DNA of 43,388 bases. Origin: Candidatus Segatella intestinihominis (GTDB lineage Bacteria; Bacteroidota; Bacteroidia; Bacteroidales; Bacteroidaceae). The position numbers and the translations under genes were made by a program. The stretch is from contig URLG01000017.1 in the NCBI GenBank assembly GCA_900548535.1, positions 1 through 43,388 of the forward strand. Direction: 5' to 3'. Of this stretch, positions 26,492-35,468 are shown piece by piece. The notes beneath the pieces are model-generated. The model was not told where the DNA came from. It worked only from the letters and a program-made list of their open reading frames with translations, and made no database searches. How positions within the stretch are numbered: position 1 is the stretch's first letter; the number at the start of each line of letters is the position of its first letter.

Positions 26492-27565
26492 ATGAAATAT
26501 TTAAAATATATACTTCTGTTTTGCTTGTCATTGACCCTTGTTAGTGTCAAGGCGCAGACCGTGGAGCAGCGTATCGACTCCCTGCAGATGCTCATCGGTG
26601 AGCAGACTCTGTTACATCTCAAGGCGACGGCGCCTCGTGGAGCCAAGGTGGTGATGCCATCCTTCAAGCCCCAGCAGCAGATAACGCCGGGCGTAGAAGT
26701 GGTGGAGCAGGGCAAGGACGAGACCAAGCAGATAGGCGACGACCGCATCGAGGTAACGCGCGATTATACAATCACCTCCTTCGATGAGCGAGTATACGCC
26801 ATCCCGGCTCTCAACGTGAAGATCAATGGCAAGAACTATCACGGCAACCAGTTGGCGCTGAAGGTGCTCACCGTGAAGGTGGATACCGTACATAGCAATC
26901 AGTTTTATCCTCCCAAGCCCGTGCAGGAGAATCCTTTCTCCTGGGCAGAGTGGAGCCCGCTGTTTTGGTTGAGCCTGCTGATGCTAATCCTTTGCGGCTG
27001 TGTGCTTTATCTGCGCAATAGGCTCAAGAACAACAAGCCTATCATCACCCGCATCCGCATCGTGAAACGAGTGCCAGCCCACGAGAAGGCATTGAGCGAA
27101 ATCAATGAGATCAAGCAGCACCATACCGTGAGCCAGGAGAGCCAGAAGAAATACTACACCCAGCTCACCAATACGCTGCGCGAATATATAGTGAACCGCT
27201 TCGGCTTCAACGCCATGGAGATGACCAGCGGCGAAATCATCGACCGTTTGCGCCAGTCTGGCGACCAGAAGATGATAGACGAGCTGAAGGAGCTCTTCCA
27301 GACAGCCGACCTCGTGAAGTTTGCCAAGTACGAGACTCATATCAATGAGAACGATGCCAACTTGGTGAACGCCATCCACTTCATCGACCAGACGAAGACC
27401 GACGAGAAACCAGTGGAGGAGAAGATTGTGCCAACGCTGAGTGCGGAAGACAAGAAGTCGCAGCAGCAACGCCAGCTCACCAAGCTCCTGCTCTTGGCAG
27501 GCAGCGTGGCAGCCGCATTGATACTGGGCTATGTGATATTCAGCGCATATATGCTGGTATATTAA
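26492..27565 (+). CDS. Bat-operon membrane protein of unknown function
   Basis: A 357-residue envelope protein in the position between DUF58 and BatA where Bacteroidetes Bat operons carry a poorly characterised membrane component. Signal peptide MKYLKYILLFCLSLTLVSVKA precedes a periplasmic part of about 120 residues with a beta-rich look. A membrane segment follows (WSPLFWLSLLMLILCGCVLY), then a cytoplasmic helical region resembling DUF4381/BatD C-terminal parts (YYTQLTNTLREYIVNRFGF, then NAMEMTSGEII), and a final membrane segment at the C terminus (LLLLAGSVAAALILGYVIF). The start is placed at ATG 26492, one base after the DUF58 stop; a longer frame would overlap DUF58 and spoil the signal peptide. 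Confidence 0.85.
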   Translation: MKYLKYILLFCLSLTLVSVKAQTVEQRIDSLQMLIGEQTLLHLKATAPRGAKVVMPSFKPQQQITPGVEVVEQGKDETKQIGDDRIEVTRDYTITSFDERVYAIPALNVKINGKNYHGNQLALKVLTVKVDTVHSNQFYPPKPVQENPFSWAEWSPLFWLSLLMLILCGCVLYLRNRLKNNKPIITRIRIVKRVPAHEKALSEINEIKQHHTVSQESQKKYYTQLTNTLREYIVNRFGFNAMEMTSGEIIDRLRQSGDQKMIDELKELFQTADLVKFAKYETHINENDANLVNAIHFIDQTKTDEKPVEEKIVPTLSAEDKKSQQQRQLTKLLLLAGSVAAALILGYVIFSAYMLVY

Positions 27566-27598
27566 GTCATTATATGCTGGTATGTTTGAATGCTGGTG
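27549..27598. repeat. Direct repeat ATATGCTGGTAT at the gene end
   Basis: ATATGCTGGTAT occurs at 27549-27560 (last codons of the gene) and again at 27572-27583, period 23 bp, with a third partial copy (ATGCTGGTGTAT) from 27590. It looks like a local duplication of the gene's 3' end. Confidence 0.75.
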
Positions 27599-27619
27599 TA
27601 TTAAATAAAGAATTAGAAT

Positions 27620-28618
27620 ATGGAATTTGCAAGTAAAGCATATTTTCTGCTACTCCTGTTGCTGATACCCTACATCCTATGGTATTTCCTGTACAGGAAG
27701 AAGGGCGAGCCTACGATGCGCATGAGTGATACCCGTATGTATCGGTATGCGCCGAAGAGCATGAGGCAGCGTCTCATCCACTTGCCCATGGTGCTGAGAT
27801 GTGTAAGCTATGTGCTCATCGTCATCGCCATGGCACGTCCGCAGACCCATAACTCCTGGGACAACCGAACGGTGGAAGGCATTGACATCATGCTAGCCAT
27901 GGACGTATCTACATCCATGCTGGCCGAAGACCTGAAGCCAAACCGAATAGAGGCAGCCAAGGACGTAGCCACCGAGTTTATCTCCGGTCGTCCTAACGAC
28001 AATATCGGTATGACCATCTTTGCCGGCGAGGCATTCACGCAGTGCCCTATGACCACCGATCATGCCAGCCTGTTGCGCCTGTTGCACGATACCCGTACCG
28101 ATATAGCCGCTCGTGGACTCATCGACGATGGTACCGCCGTGGGCATGGGACTTGCCAACGCCGTGAGCCGCCTGAAGGACTCCAAGGCTAAGAGCAAGGT
28201 GGTGATACTGCTCACGGATGGTAGTAACAACATAGGCGACATCTCGCCAATGACCGCTGCCGAGATAGCCAAGAGCTTCGGCATCCGTGTATATACCATC
28301 GGAGTGGGCACCAACAAAGTGGCACCTTATCCAATGCCTGTGGCAGGAGGCGTGCAGTATGTCAACATCCCTGTGGAGATAGACACCCAGACGCTTCGCG
28401 ACATCGCACATACCACGGATGGCAACTTCTATCGTGCCACCAACAATGCCGAGCTGAAGAAGATCTATAAGGACATCGACAAGCTGGAGAAGAGCAAGTT
28501 TAACGTGACTCACTTCGCCAAGCGCTATGAGGCCTATCAGCCTTTTGCCCTCGGTGCCCTCATCGTATTGCTCATAGAGATATTGCTGCGACTCACGTGG
28601 TTGCGCAGGATACCTTAA
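27620..28618 (+). CDS. batA: BatA, VWA-domain membrane protein
   Basis: Component of the Bacteroides aerotolerance system. The protein has 332 residues. Two N-terminal membrane segments (AYFLLLLLLIPYILWYFLY and HLPMVLRCVSYVLIVIAMA) are followed by ARPQTHNSWDNRTVEG and a VWA domain with an intact MIDAS, DVSTS (95-99), Thr in the CPMTTDHAS region, and Asp in LLTDGSNNIGD. A membrane segment at the C terminus (FALGALIVLLIEILLRLTW) closes it. The VWA domain should face the periplasm. It lies directly upstream of its paralogue BatB, separated by a heptamer array. Confidence 0.93.
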   Translation: MEFASKAYFLLLLLLIPYILWYFLYRKKGEPTMRMSDTRMYRYAPKSMRQRLIHLPMVLRCVSYVLIVIAMARPQTHNSWDNRTVEGIDIMLAMDVSTSMLAEDLKPNRIEAAKDVATEFISGRPNDNIGMTIFAGEAFTQCPMTTDHASLLRLLHDTRTDIAARGLIDDGTAVGMGLANAVSRLKDSKAKSKVVILLTDGSNNIGDISPMTAAEIAKSFGIRVYTIGVGTNKVAPYPMPVAGGVQYVNIPVEIDTQTLRDIAHTTDGNFYRATNNAELKKIYKDIDKLEKSKFNVTHFAKRYEAYQPFALGALIVLLIEILLRLTWLRRIP

Positions 28619-28619
28619 A

Positions 28620-28654
28620 GTTAGGAGTTAGGAGTTGGGAGTTAGGAGTTGGGA
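28620..28654. repeat. Heptamer array, unit GTTAGGA/GTTGGGA
   Basis: Five units (GTTAGGA, GTTAGGA, GTTGGGA, GTTAGGA, GTTGGGA) starting two bases after the batA stop. Same unit as the array at 6677-6725. Confidence 0.95.
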
Positions 28655-28712
28655 GTTGTTTCAGCTTCTTTATGAAAAACTCTTTTCTGTTATTAATTAA
28701 GAAAGAATAAAA

Positions 28713-29747
28713 ATGTTAAGATTTGAAGATCCAAGTTATCTCTGGCTCTTGTGGCTGATACCCGTGCTAGTGCTGGTAAGGTTGGTGGGCTGGAGACGGA
28801 GAAAGGCAAAGCTGAAGAGGCTCGGCGACCCTGAGCTGTTGAAGCAGTTGATGCCCAACATATCTAAATATCGACCTACGGTGAAGTTTGTGCTGATGCT
28901 CGCAGCTTTGGCACTGCTCATTGTGATGGTGGCTCGCCCACAGATGGGCAGCAAGATTTCGCACGACAAGCGCCACGGCATCGAGACCATCATCTGTCTC
29001 GACATCTCCAACTCCATGTTGGCGCAGGACGTGGCTCCATCGCGTCTTGACAAGAGCAAGATGCTGATAGAGAACTTGGTAGATAACTTCAACAACGATA
29101 AGATAGGACTCATCGTCTTCGCAGGAGATGCCTACGTGCAGTTGCCTATCACGTCAGATTATGTATCGGCTAAGATGTTCCTGCAAAACATCAATCCGAG
29201 CCTTATCCAGACGCAGGGCACCAACATCGGCGAGGCCATCGCCCTGGCTAGCAAGAGCTTCTCCCAGCAGGAGAATGTGGGCAGGGCTATCATCGTCATC
29301 ACCGATGGCGAGAACCACGAGGAGGGAGCGCAGGAGGCAGCCGCCGCAGCCAACAAGCAGGGCGTGAACGTCTTCATCTTGGGCATCGGCAATCCGCAGG
29401 GAGCACCTATCCCGATGGGCGACGGCTCTTATCTGAAAGACCACTCGGGCAACACCGTGATGACTGCCCTCAACGAGCAGATGTGTCGCGAGCTGGCGCA
29501 GGCAGGCAAGGGTGAGTACATCCACGTAGACAATACGAGCGATGCCGAGAGGAAGCTCAATGACGACATCACCAAGCTCCAGAAGGGAGATGTGACGAGC
29601 GTGGTATACAGCGCCTATGATGAGCAATTCCAAGCCGTCGGCATCCTGGTTATCCTCTTGCTCATCATCGAGATCTGCATCAATGAGATAAAGAATCCAT
29701 TGCTCAAGAACATTAAGTTATTCAATAAAATAGGAGTAAAGAAGTAG
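28713..29747 (+). CDS. batB: BatB, VWA-domain membrane protein
   Basis: Paralogue and probable partner of BatA, 344 residues. The N terminus has membrane segments (YLWLLWLIPVLVLVRLVGW and VKFVLMLAALALLIVMVA), then ARPQMGSKISHDKRHGIE, and a VWA domain with the MIDAS motif DISNS (97-101), ITDGENHEEGA in the fourth strand region and TQGTNIGEAI supplying the Thr. A C-terminal membrane segment (VGILVILLLIIEICI) is present. Preceded by a heptamer array and an A/T-rich leader with no Shine-Dalgarno. Confidence 0.93.
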   Translation: MLRFEDPSYLWLLWLIPVLVLVRLVGWRRRKAKLKRLGDPELLKQLMPNISKYRPTVKFVLMLAALALLIVMVARPQMGSKISHDKRHGIETIICLDISNSMLAQDVAPSRLDKSKMLIENLVDNFNNDKIGLIVFAGDAYVQLPITSDYVSAKMFLQNINPSLIQTQGTNIGEAIALASKSFSQQENVGRAIIVITDGENHEEGAQEAAAAANKQGVNVFILGIGNPQGAPIPMGDGSYLKDHSGNTVMTALNEQMCRELAQAGKGEYIHVDNTSDAERKLNDDITKLQKGDVTSVVYSAYDEQFQAVGILVILLLIIEICINEIKNPLLKNIKLFNKIGVKK

Positions 29748-29751
29748 GCAC

Positions 29752-29769
29752 GGATTACGCGGATTACAC
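29752..29769. repeat. Short 9-bp direct repeat GGATTACNC
   Basis: GGATTACGC (29752-29760) followed by GGATTACAC (29761-29769), immediately downstream of batB. Minor. Confidence 0.6.
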
Positions 29770-29824
29770 GTATATATATGATAAGTGTATGAAGGCAATC
29801 ATAAACCTGTAAGAATTATAGAGT

Positions 29825-30580
29825 ATGTTAAGATTTAAGATTTTAGCTATAGTTGCGTTGCTGCTCGTGAGCTTTGCCGAAGTGCAGGCTCAGACCGACC
29901 GCAACCTGATAAGGCAGGGCAACCGAGCCTTCAGGGGGCAGAAGTGGGCAGCCTCAGAGACCCAGTATCGCAAGGCTATCTCCAAGAATGGGAAGAATCC
30001 GCAAGCCATCTACAATCTGGGTTGTGCCTTGCTGATGCAGCAGAAGGATTCTGCCGCCATGGTGCAGTTTGAGCATGCAGCCAAGTTGGAGCCCAACAAG
30101 CTGCGCCGCGCCAAGAGCTATCACAACATGGGCGTGGTGATGCAGCAGCACCGTGAGTACGCCCAAGCCATCGGCTGCTATAAGAATGCCCTGAGATGCA
30201 ATCCGAGCGACAATGAGACTCGCTATAACCTTGCCCTCTGCAAGAAACTGCTGAAGAACCAACAGCAGAACAAGAACCAGCAGAACAAGAACGACAAGAA
30301 TAAGGATAAGAAAAAGGACAAGAACAAGCAGAACCAAGATAAAAACAAGAATGATCAGGACAAGAACAAGAATGATCAGAATAAGGACAAGCAAGATAAA
30401 GACAAGAACAAAAACAATAATAACAACAACCAGCGGAACAAGCAGAACCAAGACAAGATGAGCCGCGACAACGCCGAGCAACTCTTGCAGGCTGCCGTTC
30501 AGCAGGAGAAGGCTACCAAGCAGAAGTTGCAGAAGGCCATGAGCCAGCCAAGGCGCAAGGCTTACGACAAGAATTGGTAG
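29825..30580 (+). CDS. batC: BatC, TPR protein with Asn/Lys/Gln-rich region
   Basis: 251 residues: a signal peptide (MLRFKILAIVALLLVSFAEVQA-Q), then three TPR-like repeats between about residues 23 and 140 (QGNRAFRGQKWAASETQYRK; NPQAIYNLGCALLMQQKDSA; AKSYHNMGVVMQQHREYAQA). A low-complexity stretch of roughly 65 residues follows (about 141-207), made almost only of Asn, Lys, Gln and Asp. A helical tail (SRDNAEQLLQAAVQQEKATK) ends the protein. TPR proteins of Bat operons are thought to scaffold BatA/B complexes. The low-complexity DNA (30247-30445) is A-rich and repetitive, so its length may vary between strains. Confidence 0.9.
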   Translation: MLRFKILAIVALLLVSFAEVQAQTDRNLIRQGNRAFRGQKWAASETQYRKAISKNGKNPQAIYNLGCALLMQQKDSAAMVQFEHAAKLEPNKLRRAKSYHNMGVVMQQHREYAQAIGCYKNALRCNPSDNETRYNLALCKKLLKNQQQNKNQQNKNDKNKDKKKDKNKQNQDKNKNDQDKNKNDQNKDKQDKDKNKNNNNNNQRNKQNQDKMSRDNAEQLLQAAVQQEKATKQKLQKAMSQPRRKAYDKNW

Positions 30581-30663
30581 TGGGATAGTGATTAGTTATG
30601 AGTGATGATTGATTATGATAGCTTATGTTATTTATTGATAATGATTGCTCTTGCTAATCATAA

Positions 30664-30691
30664 AGTTCAAATTTCAAAGTTCAAATTTCAA
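30664..30691. repeat. Heptamer array, units AGTTCAA/ATTTCAA
   Basis: Alternating AGTTCAA, ATTTCAA, AGTTCAA, ATTTCAA after the anchor TAATCATAA. The array ends 7 bases before the batDE start codon. Confidence 0.9.
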
Positions 30692-30698
30692 AGAAAAA

Positions 30699-33296
30699 AT
30701 GAAGAGAATAGGTTGGTATATGATATTGCTGATAGGCTTGCTGGGCTACCAAGTGCATGTGGCGGCTCAGCAGATATCGGTTTCGGCTCCGTCGCACGTG
30801 GCGGCAGGCGAAAACTTCCGTGTGGCCTATACCATCAACACTCGTGATGTAGAGGAGTTCAGGTTGGGCGGCGTGCAGGAAGGACTGGAAGTGATAGCCG
30901 GTCCTTACACCTCATCGCAGTCTAGCTACCAGATGATCAACGGGCATACCTCGTCGTCATCCTCCGTCACCATCACTTATACGCTCTATGCAGGCAAGAA
31001 CGGTACTTTCTCCATCGGTGCATCCCATGCGCTGGTGGGGGGCAAGAAGTTGGCGTCTCGTGCGCTCAAGATTACCGTCTCGGGCCATGCCCGCAATGCC
31101 GGTGGTGCTCCCAACATGCACGGACAGGACGACTATGATGCGCCTCGTATGCGCCAGGCGGGTTCTGCCATCTCGGGCAGCGACCTCTTCATCAAGGTCT
31201 CTGCCAACAAGAAGCGAGTACATGAGCAGGAACCTATCCTCTTGACTTATAAGGTATATACCCAGGTGGAACTCACCCAGCTGGAAGGCAAGATGCCAGA
31301 CCTCAAGGGATTCCACACGCAGGAAGTGCCTCTGCCACAGCAGAAGACCTTCCATAAGGAGATGGTGAATGGCAAGCCATACAAGTGCGTTACCTGGAGC
31401 CAGTACGTGATGTATCCGCAGATGACGGGCAAACTCGACATCCCATCCATCACCTTCAAGGGCATCGTGGTGCAGCAGAATCGCAACGTGGACCCTATGG
31501 AGGCATTCTTCAATGGTGGCTCAGGCTATGTGGAGGTTCACAAGGACATCAAGGCGCCAGGCATCAGCATCCAGGTAGACCCATTGCCACAGCGACCAGC
31601 CGACTATTCGGGCGGCGTGGGCAAGTTTAACATCTCTGCCACCCTCGACAAGAAGGAAGTAAAGGCAGGCGAACCTATCACCCTCCGTGTGGTAGTGGGC
31701 GGCGTGGGCAACCTCAAGCTCCTGAAGCAACCTATCGTCAACTTCCCTAAGGACTTTGACAAGTATGATGCCAAGGTAACCGACAAGACCCGCCTCACCG
31801 CCAACGGCGTGGAGGGCAATATGATATACGACTTCCTGGCAGTGCCACGCAACCAGGGCAAGTATACCATTCCGGCAGTCAGCTTCACTTATTATGATAC
31901 GTCAAGCAATGGCTACAAGACCATCAAGACCCAAGCCTTCGAACTCAACGTGGATAAGGGCGATGGCAACAGTAGCAGTGAGAGCAGCGACTTCAGCAGT
32001 CAGGACAAGGACATCCACGCCCTGAAGCTAGGCAAGAGCAAGCTCCACGACATCGACGATATGTTCTATGGCAGCTTTGGTTATTGGACCAGTCTCCTCG
32101 TGCCTTTGCTTGCCTTCATCGCCCTGCTCATCATCTTCCGCCGTCGTGCCATCGAGAATGCCGACATCGTGAAGATGCGCTCCAACAAGGCCAACAAGAT
32201 AGCCACCAAGCGCTTGAAGAAGGCTCACCTCCTGATGCTCAAGGGCAAGCAGGGAGAATTCTACGATGAGGTGCTCCGTGCGCTCTGGGGCTATGTGAGC
32301 TACAAGCTCAATATGCCAGTGGAGCAGTTGAACCGTGAGAACATCCGTGAGAAATTGATGGCTCACAATGTGGACGATGCCACCATCGAGAAGTTTACCA
32401 CCGCCCTGGACGAGTGCGAGTTTGAGCGTTATGCCCCAGGCGATGCGGCGGGCAATATGAATCGTACTTTCGAATCGGCAATGACAGGAATTATGAAGAT
32501 AGAGAATGCCATCAACTTGGCACGCAAGAATCGCAAGAAGAATGCGGCAGGCTATTCCTTCTTGGTACTGCTCGCCATCATGCTCGGTTTCACCTCCGAG
32601 GCTGATGCCATCACCAAGCAGAATGCCGATGCCGAATATCAGAAGGGCAACTACCAGCAGGCCATCCGCGACTATGAGGACTTGCTGAAGACTGGTGCCT
32701 CTGCCGATGTTTACTATAACCTCGGCAATGCCTATTATCGCACCGACAATATCACCAAGGCTGTGCTCAATTATGAGCGAGCACGCCTCCTCTCGCCAGG
32801 CGATGAGGACATCAACTTCAACTTGCAGTTTGCACGCAGCAAGACCATCGACAAGATAACGCCTGAGAGCGAGATGTTCTTCGTGACCTGGTATAAGGCA
32901 CTGGTCAACTTCACCAGCGTGGACAACTGGGCTAAGGCTGGCATCCTTGCCATCATCATGGCATTGGTGCTCGTGCTGGTCTATCTCTTCGGTCCGCACA
33001 TCCTGCTGCGCAAGGTGGGCTTCTTCGGTGGCAGTTTCTTCTTCGTGGTGTTCCTGGTATGCAATCTCTTTGCTTACCAGCAGAAGCAGACGCTCCTGAA
33101 CCGTACTGGCGCCATCATCATCTCGCCATCGGTGAATGTGAAGAAGACTCCAGCCAAGCAGAGCTCCGATGTTTTCGTGCTGCATGAGGGCACTCGTGTG
33201 GATATCACAGACAAGGGCATGAAGGGCTGGCGTGGCATCAAGGTAGGAGATGGCAGAGAAGGCTGGATAGAAACCAAGGCTTTGGAGGAAATCTAG
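30699..33296 (+). CDS. BatD-BatE fusion protein
   Basis: 865 residues containing two Bat proteins in one frame. Start at ATG 30699 (MKRIGWYMILLIGLLGYQVHV), which gives a clear signal peptide; the frame is open further upstream through the heptamer array but without homology. Residues 1-460 are the beta-rich periplasmic BatD part. A membrane segment (WTSLLVPLLAFIALLIIF, about 462-480) precedes the cytoplasmic helical BatD tail. At about 616 a second signal-like segment appears (GYSFLVLLAIMLGFTSEADA), followed by TPR repeats (AEYQKGNYQQAIRDYEDLLK), two membrane segments and an SH3-like C terminus, which is the layout of a separate BatE. I saw no frameshift or stop between the halves. Confidence 0.9.
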   Translation: MKRIGWYMILLIGLLGYQVHVAAQQISVSAPSHVAAGENFRVAYTINTRDVEEFRLGGVQEGLEVIAGPYTSSQSSYQMINGHTSSSSSVTITYTLYAGKNGTFSIGASHALVGGKKLASRALKITVSGHARNAGGAPNMHGQDDYDAPRMRQAGSAISGSDLFIKVSANKKRVHEQEPILLTYKVYTQVELTQLEGKMPDLKGFHTQEVPLPQQKTFHKEMVNGKPYKCVTWSQYVMYPQMTGKLDIPSITFKGIVVQQNRNVDPMEAFFNGGSGYVEVHKDIKAPGISIQVDPLPQRPADYSGGVGKFNISATLDKKEVKAGEPITLRVVVGGVGNLKLLKQPIVNFPKDFDKYDAKVTDKTRLTANGVEGNMIYDFLAVPRNQGKYTIPAVSFTYYDTSSNGYKTIKTQAFELNVDKGDGNSSSESSDFSSQDKDIHALKLGKSKLHDIDDMFYGSFGYWTSLLVPLLAFIALLIIFRRRAIENADIVKMRSNKANKIATKRLKKAHLLMLKGKQGEFYDEVLRALWGYVSYKLNMPVEQLNRENIREKLMAHNVDDATIEKFTTALDECEFERYAPGDAAGNMNRTFESAMTGIMKIENAINLARKNRKKNAAGYSFLVLLAIMLGFTSEADAITKQNADAEYQKGNYQQAIRDYEDLLKTGASADVYYNLGNAYYRTDNITKAVLNYERARLLSPGDEDINFNLQFARSKTIDKITPESEMFFVTWYKALVNFTSVDNWAKAGILAIIMALVLVLVYLFGPHILLRKVGFFGGSFFFVVFLVCNLFAYQQKQTLLNRTGAIIISPSVNVKKTPAKQSSDVFVLHEGTRVDITDKGMKGWRGIKVGDGREGWIETKALEEI

Positions 33297-33306
33297 ACTT
33301 AATATG

Positions 33307-33334
33307 ATAAATAATAAATAATAGAGGATAAATC
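33307..33334. repeat. Heptamer array, unit ATAAATA
   Basis: Units ATAAATA, ATAAATA, ATAGAGG, ATAAATC between batDE and the PAP2 gene. More degenerate than the others. Confidence 0.5.
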
Positions 33335-33339
33335 ATTTG

Positions 33340-34035
33340 ATGGATTTTAGTGGAATACAAGACATAGACTTACAGGTGTTGCACTTCTTCAATGGCAGTC
33401 ATCACCTCTTGCTCGATCAGCTGGTGCAGTTGCTCACTTCGGGTTTCACGTGGATACCGCTCTACATCATGCTCTTCGTCATCGTGATTCGCAACAACGA
33501 GACGATGGGGCAGATTGCGTTGGTGGTGGGCGGTGCGCTGTTTTGCGTGCTGCTCTCCGACGGGCTTGCCGATGGACTCATCAAGCCTCTCACAGAGCGC
33601 ATGCGTCCGCTCAATGACCCGATGGTCAAGGATACGCTCATGGTGCTGCCGGGCATGAACCTGAAGAGCTTCAGTTTCTGTTCAGCCCATGCAGCCAATA
33701 CGATGGCGATAGCTGTCTTCTTTGCCCTGCTGGTGAGGAGCAAGATGCTTTCGGTTACGCTCGTCATCTGGTCGCTCGTCAACTGCTGGACTCGTCTCTA
33801 TCTGGGCGTGCATTATCCTAGTGACATCGTCTGCGGATTGCTCCTAGGCTTGGTGGTAGGCATCTTGGTCTATCTGCTTTATCTCAAGATGTATCGCCGC
33901 ATCTCGCCTAAGATTACGTATATCTCCAATCAGTATACCAGTACGGGATATGACCGCGATGACATCGACATGGTGATGGTCATCATGATGGTCATCGTGC
34001 TGTATGTATTGATTAGGGGCGTGGTGATGACATAG
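33340..34035 (+). CDS. PAP2-family membrane phosphatase
   Basis: Membrane-bound lipid or diphosphate phosphatase of about 232 residues. The three-part PAP2 catalytic signature is visible: KPLTERMRP (Kx6RP), FCSAHAANT (in place of the usual PSGH, with the essential His kept) and RLYLGVHYPSD (Rx5Hx3D). Six hydrophobic segments surround it. Likely substrates are undecaprenyl pyrophosphate or lipid A phosphates, but the sequence does not decide. ATG at 33340 chosen over an adjacent TTG at 33337. It follows the Bat operon with 43 bp between and no terminator, so it may be co-transcribed. The last about 50 residues are a further hydrophobic, Asp-containing tail. Confidence 0.9.
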   Translation: MDFSGIQDIDLQVLHFFNGSHHLLLDQLVQLLTSGFTWIPLYIMLFVIVIRNNETMGQIALVVGGALFCVLLSDGLADGLIKPLTERMRPLNDPMVKDTLMVLPGMNLKSFSFCSAHAANTMAIAVFFALLVRSKMLSVTLVIWSLVNCWTRLYLGVHYPSDIVCGLLLGLVVGILVYLLYLKMYRRISPKITYISNQYTSTGYDRDDIDMVMVIMMVIVLYVLIRGVVMT

Positions 34036-34119
34036 TATATATAAATAGGTGATTTTCCTATATATAATAAAGGTGTCAGTATTTAAGTAAGTAAAAAGAA
34101 AAAATAACATTCAGATATA

Positions 34120-35397
34120 ATGGATACAAAACATATAAAGATTAGTGATTATAATTACGAATTGCCCGATGAGCGCATCGCCAAGTTTCCTATCGCCCAG
34201 CGCGACCACAGCAAGCTCTTGGTCTATAAGCATGGCGAGGTGAGCGACGATGTGTTCTTTCATCTTCCTACATACCTCCCTAAGGGAGCCTTGATGATAT
34301 TCAATAATACCAAGGTGATACAAGCGCGTCTGCACTTCCGCAAGGAGACAGGTGCGCTTATTGAGGTTTTCTTGATGGAGCCTGCCGAGCCTACCGATTA
34401 CGAGTTGATGTTCCAGACCGCTGGCCATTGCTCTTGGCTCTGCATGATAGGCAACCTGAAGAAGTGGAAGGAGGGCTCTTTGATGCGTGACTTCGAGATC
34501 AAGGGCCATAAGCTCACCCTCCGTGCCACTATGCGCCGTGGAGATGCACTCTCTGCCGAGGCGCAGGAGATGGTGGCTAAGGGTGGAGGCACCAACAACT
34601 GGGTGGACTTCGACTGGGATAACGAAAAAGTATCTTTCGCCGAGATTCTGGAGGCTGTGGGCGAGTTGCCAATCCCTCCATACCTCAACCGCAAGACCGA
34701 GGAGAGCGACAAGACCACTTACCAGACGGTCTACTCCAAGATCAAGGGTAGCGTGGCAGCCCCTACGGCAGGTCTTCACTTCACCGATGCCGTGCTCCAG
34801 GACCTGGATGCCCATGGCATAGACCGTGAGGAGGTAACGCTCCATGTGGGCGCAGGCACCTTCAAGCCAGTGAAGAGCTTGGAGATAGAGGGTCACCAGA
34901 TGCATACGGAGTATATCGTGGTACATCGCCGCAGCTTGGAGAAGCTCATCCATCACGAGTGCCAGGTCATCGCCGTGGGCACCACCAGCGTGCGCACCAT
35001 CGAGAGCCTCTATTATATGGGCGTGCATCTCATCAAGCACCCTGGTGCCAGTGAGGAGGATCTGCACGTCAACCAGTGGGACCCATACGAGCTCTCCGAG
35101 GACGGCAACTTGGTGGATGGCATCACTCCGATGCAAGCTGTCCAGGCCATCATCGACTACTTGGACCGCAACGGACTGGAGGCTCTCCATTCCAGCACGC
35201 AGATTATCATAGCCCCAGGCTATATCTACAAGATTGTGAAGATGCTGGTTACCAATTTCCATCAGCCTCAGAGCACGCTGCTCCTCTTGGTGAGTGCCTT
35301 CTTGCAGGGTGGCGATTGGCACAAGGTGTATGACTATGCCCTGGCTCACGACTTCCGATTCCTGAGCTACGGCGACTCATCCCTCCTCATCCCATAG
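34120..35397 (+). CDS. queA: S-adenosylmethionine:tRNA ribosyltransferase-isomerase
   Basis: Transfers and isomerises the ribosyl moiety of SAM to 7-aminomethyl-7-deazaguanine in tRNA, making epoxyqueuosine. Family motifs are seen along 425 residues: the N-terminal YELPDERIAKFPIAQRDHSK, then LLVY; IFNNTKVIQARL; SVAAPTAGLHFTDAVL; the beta-barrel end LHVGAGTFKPVKS; and the closing NFHQPQSTLLLLVSAF. Bacterial QueA is 340-360 residues in many groups and longer in Bacteroidetes. Insertions here include the Ser/Glu-rich region around residues 140-180. No tgt or other queuosine gene is nearby. Confidence 0.95.
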   Translation: MDTKHIKISDYNYELPDERIAKFPIAQRDHSKLLVYKHGEVSDDVFFHLPTYLPKGALMIFNNTKVIQARLHFRKETGALIEVFLMEPAEPTDYELMFQTAGHCSWLCMIGNLKKWKEGSLMRDFEIKGHKLTLRATMRRGDALSAEAQEMVAKGGGTNNWVDFDWDNEKVSFAEILEAVGELPIPPYLNRKTEESDKTTYQTVYSKIKGSVAAPTAGLHFTDAVLQDLDAHGIDREEVTLHVGAGTFKPVKSLEIEGHQMHTEYIVVHRRSLEKLIHHECQVIAVGTTSVRTIESLYYMGVHLIKHPGASEEDLHVNQWDPYELSEDGNLVDGITPMQAVQAIIDYLDRNGLEALHSSTQIIIAPGYIYKIVKMLVTNFHQPQSTLLLLVSAFLQGGDWHKVYDYALAHDFRFLSYGDSSLLIP

Positions 35398-35402
35398 AAA
35401 AA

Positions 35403-35444
35403 GTGAAGAGTGAAAAGTGAAGAGTGAAGAACGAAGAGTAAAGA
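35403..35444. repeat. Heptamer array, unit GTGAAGA
   Basis: Six units (GTGAAGA, GTGAAAA, GTGAAGA, GTGAAGA, ACGAAGA, GTAAAGA) between queA and the ABC-F gene. Unit order partly matches 25502-25529. Confidence 0.9.
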
Positions 35445-35468
35445 ATTCATTTGCTTTGCTAATCATAA

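Noticed and set aside
34040..34075. Hairpin between the PAP2 gene and queA (ATAGG/CCTAT)
   Set aside because: Only about five good pairs before mismatches, A/T-rich, no U-tract.
34111..35349. Long minus-strand frame opposite queA
   Set aside because: Shadow of a well-supported gene; the translation is low in charged motifs and has no family resemblance. The same reasoning applies to the frames opposite batDE (32028-33185) and the M49 gene (5726-6640).
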